The notes under the pieces are model-generated. The model was not told the origin of the DNA, searched no databases, and saw only the letters and a program-made list of their open reading frames with translations. A program made the translations under genes and the position numbers. A stretch of 64,000 nt of DNA from Forficula auricularia (taxonomy: Eukaryota; Arthropoda; Insecta; Dermaptera; Forficulidae). Positions 54,001 to 64,000 of this stretch are shown here, in pieces. Each line of letters begins with the position of its first letter. The stretch's first letter is position 1. Location of the stretch: contig JALMQS010000411.1 of the NCBI GenBank assembly GCA_024734495.1, forward strand, positions 1,649,725-1,713,724. The letters run 5' to 3'.

Positions 54001-56515
54001 AGTTTATTAAATATCCAAAACTTTCTGCATAAATTTTTTCTTTATTATTGGAAAATGTGAAAAATAGTTGCTTTAAAAATAAATGATAAGACAACTATGA
54101 TTAATTATGGTTTTAATAAATAATGATAATATAAATATAATTTATTTTAATTAATTATATACATATATAGTACATATACTATATATATTTCAATATTTAT
54201 TGTCAAATAATTTTACTCTAATATTGCGGGAATCTTTTCCTGCACAATTTTAGCAATAATACATATTATTAAAATTTTAATGTAATATTGCAGAAACATT
54301 TATCTGAAATACCTCGGTATTTCACGGTATGAAATGTGCACTACTTGACAGTTTCATAGATACATCTCAATTATTTAAGCTCGTAGATAAATCGTCCTGG
54401 TGCCGAAATGTTTTTCTTTCCTAAAGAAAGAACAAATAGAATACGGATTTTCAGTATTTTCAGCTGTAAAATAAAGAAAATCAGGAAAATATCGAATCAT
54501 TATATATATATATATATATATAGGTAAGTATATGACGAAAATATTATTATTTAAATAAGGTGCAGTTTCTATCAAGTTTCAGCTTTCTATTTTATTTATT
54601 GGGCCTCCGAGGAGCGGGCCGGGCCGCCTCTTACAAGACAAAAGATGATTACACAAATTTATTTACAAATATTTCACACTTTCGGCTTCAAAACAAATTA
54701 ATTCAGATTCAGAGCGGGTGGCTGAGAGAGCCAGGATTAATCCTGCTTAACACGGAGAATAAAAAACGTCAAATCACCAAAATTTTCTTAAAAAGTATAG
54801 GTACATGCCGAGTCTTGAAAATGGTTTCACTTTTCCTTAAATTTTATTATTTTACCTCGTTTAGTGACCTATTAGTATGTGAGAGATTGTTAGTTGATTG
54901 CTAATATTAATCAGAGATTAATTCATCATTTCGGTTGATATATAGTACAAATCGTTTAATTGAATGACCAGCTACAATATTACTATATCTAAATCTAAAC
55001 GTTCGTGTGAGTTCAAAGGGGTAAAAAATGGCTCAGTGAAATATACGATATCCTACTCAATTTATTTTATTATTTTATGTTTATTACTCTGTTATAACAT
55101 AATTTCTCTTTCTTTTTTCTCACTTAACATCTCTGCACTTTTACACACACACACACACCAGCCCTTAAAGAGTATGCTATTATAGAACATGGATGTGAAT
55201 GTGAACCTATTAGATTATGAACAGAATAATAAATCCAATTTATGGAAAATTAAATGTCTTTTGATTTTTATCTTAATTCATTTTTTTTTTATTTTTTTAT
55301 TTGAAAATTCGGAGGAAAGAGTGGCTGACCAGAGTGGCGTGTAAAAAAATTCCCTTCCGCTTGTAATACATGACTTTATCGAATGGATGAAAAAAACATA
55401 AACACTACAAAGAGGTGGAGAAATAAAAAAAAAAAAAAAAAAGAAAGAAACAAAAAATAATAATAGTCTGGTTTAAAATGCTTTCAGATTTTCTGTAGAT
55501 CATTAAATTATTAATCAAGCAAAAGAATCACATTCTTTGATTTATGTAAGCTTAATTAAACTAAACAACTCAGCCAGCAACGTTTAGCAATAAATCTTAT
55601 TAATTTTATTCAAATTTGTCCACCCTCACACACACAAGTGTGTTTTTGTCAAAATTTTCTCACAATTTAAAATCATTGAAATGATAAAAAAAGACATTGC
55701 TGGAAATATGTTCATGGGTAGTGAGTGTTGACACGATGTTAATATGTAATTTTTAAATTTGTCAAATAAACAAATTTTGTTTGAAAAAAAAATCAAATTC
55801 GTATTCTTTTCTATCTATTTGCTAAAAAAATCTAGCGGGGTATTGTGAACATGTATGACTCACTTATCCCGCAGTAATTAATAACAAATCACAAAATAAA
55901 ATCATAAAATATAATAATTAAAATTATTTTTTATTTATTTATTTATTTATCCTTGGCCTTTCATTATTTAAATTAAAAGTAAATTTATTTATCGAAATAT
56001 TATATATTGAAGCTCGGTCTCTCACTTAGTACAGTATATTAAAATTTAAAAAAATAAATATTTAAACACATATCTTACATAAGCAGAATCATAATGTTAA
56101 TATGTTGGTAAAATTGTTATAGAAAAGTGCTGGATAGTTGTGGCCCTCAAAATACTTTAATAGAATCTTAAATGTGATCAAAATTGGTTTAGTCATTTTT
56201 CAAGATATTTTGAAAAAATTAAAAAAGTACTTGAATAAAGTACTAATGTTTATGGGCCGATATGTACCAAAAACTAATAAATCAGCGCTTCTTTTTGTTA
56301 AAGTAAAGGTATGTTTTCAATTCTTTTTCAATCGGTTGAATGGTGTGGAAAAAATTGTTGATGAAAAAAATATATCCATCCATCCATCCCCAATGATTAA
56401 ATGAAAAAATCATACTTTTTGGGGACTGGACGAGATCCCATGTGATTTTTAGCAAAACCCTCATGTCCTAAAATTCATACTAAATAAATACTACAATTTT
56501 TTTTTATGTTATTGA
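54001..56515. other. AT-rich non-coding stretch with microsatellites
   Basis: It holds a TA run (54503-54522), a CA run (55143-55158) and an A-run (55427-55442). A short G+C-rich patch lies at 54600-54630. No gene is supported. Confidence 0.4.
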
Positions 56516-56519
56516 TGTG

Positions 56520-56640
56520 AGAAGGAGATACACCAGAAGGTGGATCCCCTAAAAGGCCTGTATGGGCTGGCCCCTCCATCGTGAAAAGAACAGAGTAGAA
56601 GGAAAAGAAGCCGGGATCACAAGCCAAATCTCAGCAAGTT
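56520..56640 (-). mobile_element. Very short LINE derivative: 5' end joined to 3' tail
   Basis: On the minus strand CTTGTGATCCCGGCTTCTT, resembling the 5' end at 34240-34260, is followed within ~50 bp by the LINE 3' tail CACGATGGAGGGGCCAGC and an A-run. It has no coding sequence. It is either a derivative with a larger deletion than 33958-34260 or a SINE using LINE ends. Confidence 0.5.
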
Positions 56641-56749
56641 ATATATAATCCAATTTACTAAGTTTTTAGGGGCTTCGAGCAGTGGTAAATTCTCCGCGCG
56701 ATAAATTAGGTTAAATTTATCTCCCACTTAATTTTTTATTACCAGACCC

Positions 56750-56840
56750 TATACTTACAGAAAAAATGTCTGGGTATAGCCGGGAATCGAACCCGAGACC
56801 TCCGGGTTGCCAGTCAAATTTGTGACTTTGTTGAGACTAT
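56750..56840 (-). mobile_element. Possible tRNA-derived SINE fragment
   Basis: On the minus strand GACTGGCAACCCGGAGGTCT is followed by the B-box GGTTCGATTCCC, a tRNA-like arm. An A box at the right distance is not clear, and ends and duplication were not found. Confidence 0.4.
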
Positions 56841-56959
56841 GGGTTCCGTAGTTTTTACCTGAGGACCTTTTGAAGTCGCTCTTGGCGCAAGACAGATTAC
56901 ATATACTTTACCCTAAGATGTTTCGCATTTATAAATAAAGTAAAAATAAATTTGAATTG

Positions 56960-59515
56960 ATTTGAATATAATACAATTAATTTATTTTGGTAATATTTTG
57001 ATTTGGATTGATTTTTCCTCATTCAGCCATTAAATGAAAAACACTTTAGATTTTCTCTCAATAACCATAAGAACGGAGATGGATTGATGGCGAGAAATGG
57101 GCGGTAAGAGATTGCGAGGTGGGATGGTAACACGCAGACACGACACTTACCTGAAAGGTGAAGTATAGAGGGTTCTAGACACGAGGCGTAAACACGCAAC
57201 CCTTAAAAAAAAAAATTAATTCTTAAATTAAGAATAGACAATAAATAACAAGCTGATGGGATATAAATAAACGTATCCATATGCTTTAATTTTATAAATC
57301 GGAGTTTGGTGAATTTTTGTAATCATGCAGGAATAATTTGGTGTTTTTGTTTCGTTTTTTCGAAATGTTTCAAAAACAGTTAAAAAAACTTTTATGATTA
57401 AAAAAATACACGAAATCAACGCACTACGTTCTGTAGAAATGTATTATAATATATAGTGAACAATAATAAAATGATCATAGAGTATCCGCTTGGAGAGTAG
57501 AACTCCTGATCTTGCCCGGAAATTTCCAAATATTGATACACACACACCAAACACATATATGCATGTGTGTAATTTAACAGTTGATTTTAAGAAGTCAAAA
57601 TAAGTAGTCTCTGTTTATTATAAAATTGACTTGGAAAAAAAACAGTTAAGAAAAAGTTGAGATTCGAGTGAAATTAATGGTGATTCATGACATGAAGTGC
57701 GCTAGAGTTTGTCTCGCATTATCACTTTTCTTTTCATTTTAGAAGCTAGTGGATATAAATAACTTTTTTTTTTATCAGGTCAGGTCTCGAATCAACTGGA
57801 CGGGAACCATTCATTCAATATCTGTTCTAATTCCAAATATTTTCAAAAACTCTCAAAAAAAAATATTTTAACCATTGTTCCGAGTTATCATGTTAGTAGT
57901 AGTTGAAATTCACTAATCATTGCTTTTTTTATTTAAATAGAGCCCATAATTAAATGAAATGATGTGAACCTTTGGAAAAATCAACTTAAAAAAACAAAAT
58001 AAATAAATAAAGCCTAAAGATTATTCATGACATGAAACACTTTGGTGGAGTTTTCAAAGACAAATGAAAAATAATAACTTTTATCAGTCCCGCGTTAATA
58101 TATAAATTTTCTAATTATTTATGTATCGTTGGATTTATAGAGTGAAATCAACGAATATGAGTAAATATTAATCAAATGAGTTATGATATTAAATATTAAT
58201 TATTGTACGTTATTTATTTGTAGTAAACTGATGACGGGGTTGAAATCAAATAGCACACACACACACAACAGGCAGAATTATTTTATTTAAATCATATGTA
58301 TTGATATTTATAAATATGATGAATTCATAGTATAAATTTCATTTATCTCTTCTGACTCGATTCCATAATTATGAATACTAATATTTGTTAATTAGACACT
58401 TAATTGTTATCAATAATAATTATGAAATAATAAATTTGATATAGAAATATATATTAGTATATTAATTCGCTTAAAATGTTAAAATGAAATATTTAATTGA
58501 TATGGGAAATAAATTTCTATTCGAAATTAAAAAAAATCGTTTCAAAGGGGGATCAATAATAAAATTCTATCTTTACAGTGAAACAACGTTTAACAAAAGC
58601 ATATTAAAATAGCAAGAGAGAGAGTATTATGTACATTAGTGTAGAATGTAGAGCGTAGAGAATGATTTGCTGGCTTGTTCGTTTCATTCTCCCAATTGTA
58701 TTGAACCTGACCTGTGGATAAAATAAAAAAAAAAAAAAAGGGAAAAAATAAATCCACACCATCCATCTATTTCCTCCACCTATCCACCACCTGGCTCCCC
58801 TATCCCAACCCAATCCATGCCAAATCCCGTTTGGTTAGATTATTCCCTTTTGGCTGCTTTGATATAGAGATGATAGCAATTTGACCCGATTTTAATCGCC
58901 TCTTCTATACGACATTCGATCTCCATTTCAATTGCAATTCACAGGATGAATGAATACCTTCTATCTCTATCCTTATCTCACTCTTTATGTTATTTCTTGC
59001 TTGTTTTATTAACGAAATAATAACATAAGCCTCTTAACTAAACGATCTATTTATGGGGAGATAGATTTATGTATCTTTTCAAAACCATATTAGGATTTAT
59101 TTATATATCTATGCTTTCTGCGTTTTTAAAACCCTTACTCACATTAATCCTTCTTTTCTCCACTTTTTCGTTTAAGCCTTGTGTACACTAGCAATTTATT
59201 TGCTACATTGATTGCGCAATAAACTTTTTATGATAATGATTTGAAAAAGTTACAATTGGGTTTTCCCTCCAAAAAAAAGATAGCAGTATTAAATTTTATT
59301 AATTTGTAATTCTAGACTTTGTCATTCTAAAGTAAATTAAAAAAAATTTAAATTCACCAATTATTTATAGAGCTTTTAAAGTGGTAATTAAATTCAAATA
59401 AAATCACATGACACGAAATGCCTCTATCTAAATTACTAAAGGATATGTATAGAAATTACGGTTGTCTAGTTTTACTATATATACAAATTATTCAGGGTGA
59501 TTCAAGGAAAATAAT
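56960..59515. other. AT-rich non-coding stretch
   Basis: No supported gene. A CT/CCA-rich patch lies at 58755-58820 on the plus strand. Confidence 0.4.
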
Positions 59516-59532
59516 TTTTTGAAATTTATATT

Positions 59533-59693
59533 TTGAAGGAGACAATAAAAAAGGATTTCTGCTGGAATTATAAATTTTATTTATTTATAACGTTATAAAT
59601 AAATAAAATTTATAATTCCAGCAGAAGACACCTCTTTTATTGTCTCCTTCAATTTATAAAAATTCTGCTACTCTCGGCAAAAACTTTCAATTT
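59533..59693. mobile_element. Fold-back retroposon, family 2, centre deleted
   Basis: A 12-15 bp duplication with core GAAATTTATATT (59521-59532 and 59694-59705) flanks the start TTGAAGGAGACAATAAAA and the tail CTCTCGGCAAAAACTTTCAA. The arms meet at TTTATAACGTTATAAA, so the hammerhead-like part present at 1540-1910 is lost. Both termini equal those of 1540-1910. Confidence 0.8.
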
Positions 59694-59709
59694 GAAATTT
59701 ATATTGTTA

Positions 59710-62480
59710 GTTATCAAGACCGTACCCAGCTTTTTGCTTTGGGCAGGGCGGGAGTGTGTGTGTGTGTGGGGGGGGGGGCAAGAGGGAACTGTGGATTACA
59801 AATAAATTAACAATCAGAAATTTAGAAAAAATAAATTAAGAATAAGAAAGAAAATTAATAAAAAGCATTTTTGTTCATTAATTTTTGGTAAGTATATATA
59901 GATTTTTATTTAAATTAAAAAGATTTACTTTCGATCTAGGGGGGAGGGGCTTTGGCCATATGCCTGGGTAAGCCCCTTCTACCTGCACTTCTTATATGGA
60001 AGTTTCTATAAGGCAATTTATTTTTTAATTCAAAGGGAATATGATAATTCCAAGAGAGATCCCAGTAAGTTTTAAGATCTTAGATTCAACTCATGATGTT
60101 GAGAATATTTATTTTACCTCTAAATGAATTTACCTCCTAATTGAAAACATCAAAACGTTGGATTTTTTTTTAATTTTTAAATAAACACTTAAAAAATATC
60201 AACTTCCTTAAGCGCTTGCGTTTCGCAAATAAATAAATAAATAACTAGTGGGGATGTGAAAAATAATTTGTCAATGAACGCGGTTTGAACTAGAAAGTTA
60301 AAAGTTTGCCTAGGAATTTTTTGCCATTTATTTAATAAATCCATTTAATTATTACTAGATCAAATCAAAATATTAACATACTTTTGAAAGTAATTTTAGT
60401 TCATTGATTAAATTTCAATTTAAAGATTGGATTTTTTCCAAATTCTTGAATGTTTAAACAAGAAATTCTAAAGCTAGAAAGTCAAAAATCCAATCAGTTC
60501 TTAGGCTTGGATTACCAACACTTCAGCTTAGGAACAAACTTTTTAAGATGTTATGGTTGATAGAGTAATTAAGATACACCGAAAGTTTTTTCTTCAAGTT
60601 TCAACATTTTTAAACATAGATAAGCAAAAAATTAACGTCTTTGGTTGAATCATTACCTACTTCCTCCCACCTGTAGTGGCTTAATCCGCCAAGCGTACCG
60701 AAAATTATTTTATTTACTTTTAGGGGTAATTTTCATTAAGTCGCTCAGAAGTCAATGCGTCCATAAAATTGACGTTTTTGAAATCCCATCCCATAAGGGA
60801 AAATCGAAGTAAGGAATAAAAAACCTTTTGTATAAAAATAAAAAAATCTAATTTGTTAGATAAGAATTTATTGAATTCAGAAATTTTCCAAAAAATAAAT
60901 CCTCATAGACTTCTGAGTGACTTATTTATACAGATTAATCAGAAGATACAATCTTTTAATTTGTAAATTAAAAATTCTATTTACTACTTTAAATATAATT
61001 TATTTTAATGATTTTTTATATTATAGGTATAAACATAGAGGAGTAGAGAAAATAATCAAATCGGACAGTGAAAAAAAAATAAAAGCCCTTTTTTCGTCTC
61101 TGGAATCTAATTAAAAAAAGCCAAGCGAGAAGAGAAAGATATTAACCTACTCTACCTTAATACCCCGGAAAAATATATAGATATATAAACTTGAAGTGAA
61201 ATTCTTGTGTAGTTATAATTTTCTCTCTAATTAAGTGTTAGTTATCTGTGAAAATTATCCGTTGAGACTTTAATCCAGTTGACTGTAATTCTACTTGAAA
61301 ATATTATTTAAATTCTCCTACTTCCTTTATATATAGGTACATATACATATATCTTTCTCTATTTCATGCTTCACTCCCTTAATCAGCGCTGTTCTATTTT
61401 TCCATAAACATTTAAATATTAAATTGAAGTTTTGTATAAGAACTATTTTACCCCACATTTCGCTAGATGACTATCCAGTAAGTCTTGTTTTTTAATTTTT
61501 CTTTTTTTTGATTTCGTAAATTATACCATTTTGTAGCTATCGTTAGAAACCTGCTTCCACAGTCATATATCCTTGTGTCATTCTCTTTATTAGCGGTTCT
61601 CAACTTTTTAGGTTTCGGTTCAAAAATAAAACAGAAACCTATCAGAGTTGCTTCAATGTCTGTGTGTTAACCTATCAGAACATTGTAGCTTGTAAGCTAA
61701 AGATACAACTTGTAAACTAAAGATACAAACTTGAAAATTACAAGTTATTTGTATTAATTTTCTCCGAATTGAAAAATAGTATTAAAATTTTAATCCAATA
61801 ATTATTTTGAAGAGGGTCGAATTTTTGTGGGATCAAAGATAAAAATATTTTTGTATCATGATATTCCTATATAAAAAAAATATATTTTTATCGATAATCA
61901 AAAAATTTGTTAAGTTTCGGAATGTCGCCTTCATCTTCAGCCTGTTATAAATATTTTACGTGATTATGTAAATTTTAGTTAGAATTGAATTCATTTTAAA
62001 GAGAAGAAAAAGAGGTCTTTTTAAGTAGAATTATATTTTTGTAATTATTTTGACTTAAAATGGCGATGCACTAAAACTTTAAAGTGGCCTTTTTAAAGTG
62101 ACTTTTGTACATGTTGGTTTTTAAAAATGGCCTAACTTAAAATTATGGAAAAATTCACAAATTCTCTCATTCTCTCCTAAATAAAAACAAATTTGATATC
62201 TTAAGTATCTCGGAAGATACAATAGTTAAGATACTGAATCCTTGGTATTGCCTTATTTTAAATCATCAAAAATCGAATTCATAAATTTATGCTCCACGAA
62301 CAAAAATATTTCTATTCCCTAAGACACAATTTTCTAATTTGAAAATATTTTAATTTTTAAAATTATAAAAATAAAAAGATAAAAATTTTAATCCAACGTA
62401 TGGTAGAATACCTACAATTTAATAATTAAAAAAAACTTTAATTAAGGCTAAGAAAGAAAATCTAGAAACGAAAAAAACAA
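59710..62480. other. AT-rich non-coding stretch
   Basis: It includes a GT run joined to a G run (59755-59778). A decayed minus-strand hammerhead-like sequence lies at 61911-61944 (CTGAAGA and GAAAC kept, stem II not complementary). A hAT-like left end is near 61592 (GCGGTTCTCAACTTTTTAGG). No gene is supported. Confidence 0.35.
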
Positions 62481-62482
62481 TA

Positions 62483-62742
62483 ATTGAAGGGTTTGCTACA
62501 AAAAGGAGGTAGCTCCAATTTTTTCAGTTTTTGGGAAACCAAAAAAAACGTTTAAAAAATTCAAAACGACGACAAAATTCAAAATGACGGGCAGTTCCAT
62601 CTGTTGAGCAACGCTGGAAATAACGATTGGAGCTACATCCTTCTTGTACCAAACAAAAGCTTTTTTTTGCACAAGATAGTGTTAATATCTCCCAACATCA
62701 ATAGGATGGAGCTACCTCATTTTTACAGCAAACCCTTCAATT
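62483..62742. mobile_element. TIR MITE, ~36-bp terminal inverted repeats
   Basis: The left end TTGAAGGGTTTGCTACAAAA continues to GGAGGTAGCTCCA. The right end in reverse complement is TTGAAGGGTTTGCTGTAAAA to GAGGTAGCTCCA, with few differences. An inner partial repeat GATTGGAGCTACATCCTTCT lies near 62620. The target-site duplication is unclear (AATT-like flanks). It is non-coding. Confidence 0.7.
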
Positions 62743-63069
62743 CGAAAATCACTTTTAATCATTTTATCGTTCATGGAAAAAGTTTCAGAATGTTGCCTTT
62801 ATCTCCAGTCTGATATAAATATTCCAACAAAGTAATACAAATTTAAAAATTTTTAAAATATATACAAATTTTTGGTACCTAGGTTTCACAAAAATAAAAG
62901 ACACCTTCTAGAATTTTTATATATTTAAAAAAATTTAAATTTTTTAAAATTTTCATTACTTTATTTAAATATGTTTCACCAAGAAATCTACCCCATTCTC
63001 CCTTAACAAAAATAAATATTCCAAGTGAAAATTTAAGTATTAGTCAGAATTTAATTGATTTTTTTTTTT

Positions 63070-63200
63070 GTTATTTATATTGATACAAGAAGAAGTTGTT
63101 CCACAAAGTATAATCTCTGTAGACTTGGGTGGAACCTTGAGTAGTGAAAAGAAGAAGAAATTTCAGTGGTCGGGTCAGAGTTGAAGGTATATGTGGATGC
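63070..63200 (-). pseudogene. LINE 3' tail fragment
   Basis: On the minus strand the sequence matches the 3' end of 33958-34260: CACTACTCAAGGTTCCACCC, a TACT/TTGTGGAACAACTTCTTC block, TTGTATCAATATAAATAAC and an A-run. Only about 130 bp of 3' untranslated and C-terminal sequence remains. Confidence 0.6.
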
Positions 63201-63209
63201 AAAGAAAAA

Positions 63210-64000
63210 ATGAACGAATTTCTTTAAAACTTTTTAGTGTATTACTTTTTCTAATTTATCCATTTATGATAACTACAAACAAGAAGTATCTTGTTCGTCA
63301 ATTTGAGCATCAAGACCTCACTAAGATTTATTTGTTATTTTTTAAAATTTGAAGATACTTTAAGCCTTCTTTATTCACAAGAAATTTTCCACACCACGGC
63401 TCTGGTATAAATAATAAATGTATTAAAAGACCTTAATATTTCATTAAAGATACGTGATATTTAATTAGAATACGGTATCTTCAAAAAAGGTATTGGGATT
63501 CTTTCTTTGTAAAAAAACCGTAAATATAATCCTTCTTTTCTCCCCTTCCTTGCTCTTTCTAATCAGCTAAGAAGGTTCGAGGCGACACAGACAAGCCCTG
63601 ACAAGTTTTACTCGATTAGAAATGATTAATAAAATCCGTTATTCTAGAATTATTCATTCGCACTTTGACCCAAACGAAACTCGTTATAAATACATATAAA
63701 GTGAAAATAAAAAAGTTTCAGAACTCTAGCTGGTCAGGATCTGGTTGAGATTTCGATTGCAAAGTTTTGACCATGAGCGACAAACACCAAAAGCGAGTTA
63801 AATAAAAGTTAATAAAAATAAAAGGTCATTCAATCTTAGATAACTATCGCTTGATTCCTTGGCAAATTGTAGTTTTATTTCAATTACTAAACAAATAGAA
63901 TGGGTGATTCAATTAATAGTAATGAAAATCTTGGTTTTATATAGATACTTCCATGGTATTGTTTCTAACAAGATAAAATCAAGAACCCCACCCCCCGAAA
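63210..64000. other. AT-rich non-coding stretch
   Basis: No supported gene or element seen to the end of the window. Confidence 0.4.

Noticed and set aside
54560..54904. Open frame on the plus strand with a hydrophobic start
   Set aside because: It has no ATG at the start, no recognisable domain and no convincing splice sites. The G+C-rich patch at 54600-54630 alone does not support a gene.
61592..61625. hAT-like left end near GCGGTTCTCAACTTTTTAGG
   Set aside because: Single terminus without partner.
61911..61944. CTGAAGA and GAAAC in the right order on the minus strand
   Set aside because: The sequence between the boxes does not form a stem II, and no GUH site follows.

Overview
The window is eukaryotic, strongly A+T-rich nuclear DNA, most likely from an arthropod. 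It has no operons or closely packed genes. The only host coding sequence I can support is one internal exon with a good 3' and 5' splice site (51103-51233, + strand), encoding the start of an immunoglobulin-like domain of a cell-surface protein. Everything else reads as intron or intergenic DNA filled with mobile elements of many classes, often nested. The species cannot be named from the sequence.

Layout. 1-2250: fold-back and tandem-repeat cluster with hammerhead-ribozyme-like motifs, a 14-15 bp repeat, a palindrome of ~119 bp repeats and a ~67 bp minisatellite. 2550-2686: hAT MITE. 6345-10932: LINE 3' ends, a fold-back and a TIR MITE. 11600-13211: fold-back elements with hammerhead-like motifs, one carrying a LINE fragment. 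13225-17430: nearly complete RTE-like LINE on the minus strand (ORF1, endonuclease, reverse transcriptase). 18960-20133: Tigger/pogo remnant. 21076-22337: decayed mariner with both TIRs. 24565-24860: fold-back. 28073-28258: tRNA-derived SINE. 30545-32550: a LINE fragment interrupted by a hAT element (itself carrying a fold-back retroposon) and by another fold-back insertion. 33840-34620: fold-back holding an internally deleted LINE. 35561-35850: complete SINE with a 13-bp target-site duplication. 36060-36310: G+C-richer island with a TATA box. 40240-40990 and 42760-43200: fold-backs. 44250-46135: three MITEs. 49291-50204: hAT with transposase remnants. 50299-50949: ~650 bp near-perfect palindrome. 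51103-51233: Ig exon. 51959-52603: hAT. 53065-63200: fold-backs, LINE-derived fragments and a MITE.

The most unusual theme is a group of short fold-back (inverted-dimer) elements whose arms carry hammerhead-ribozyme-like motifs (CTGANGA, a short complementary stem, GAAA, then a GUH-type site). At least four elements of this fold-back type are bounded by 10-14 bp direct target-site duplications, and one has a visible pre-insertion site in a paralogous LINE copy. They therefore look copied in through RNA rather than moved by a cut-and-paste transposase. Penelope-like elements and metazoan retrozymes are the known relatives that carry such ribozymes. No Penelope reverse transcriptase is present here, so these copies would be non-autonomous. 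The RTE-like LINE at 13225-17430 is one possible source of enzyme, but nothing in the sequence ties it to them.
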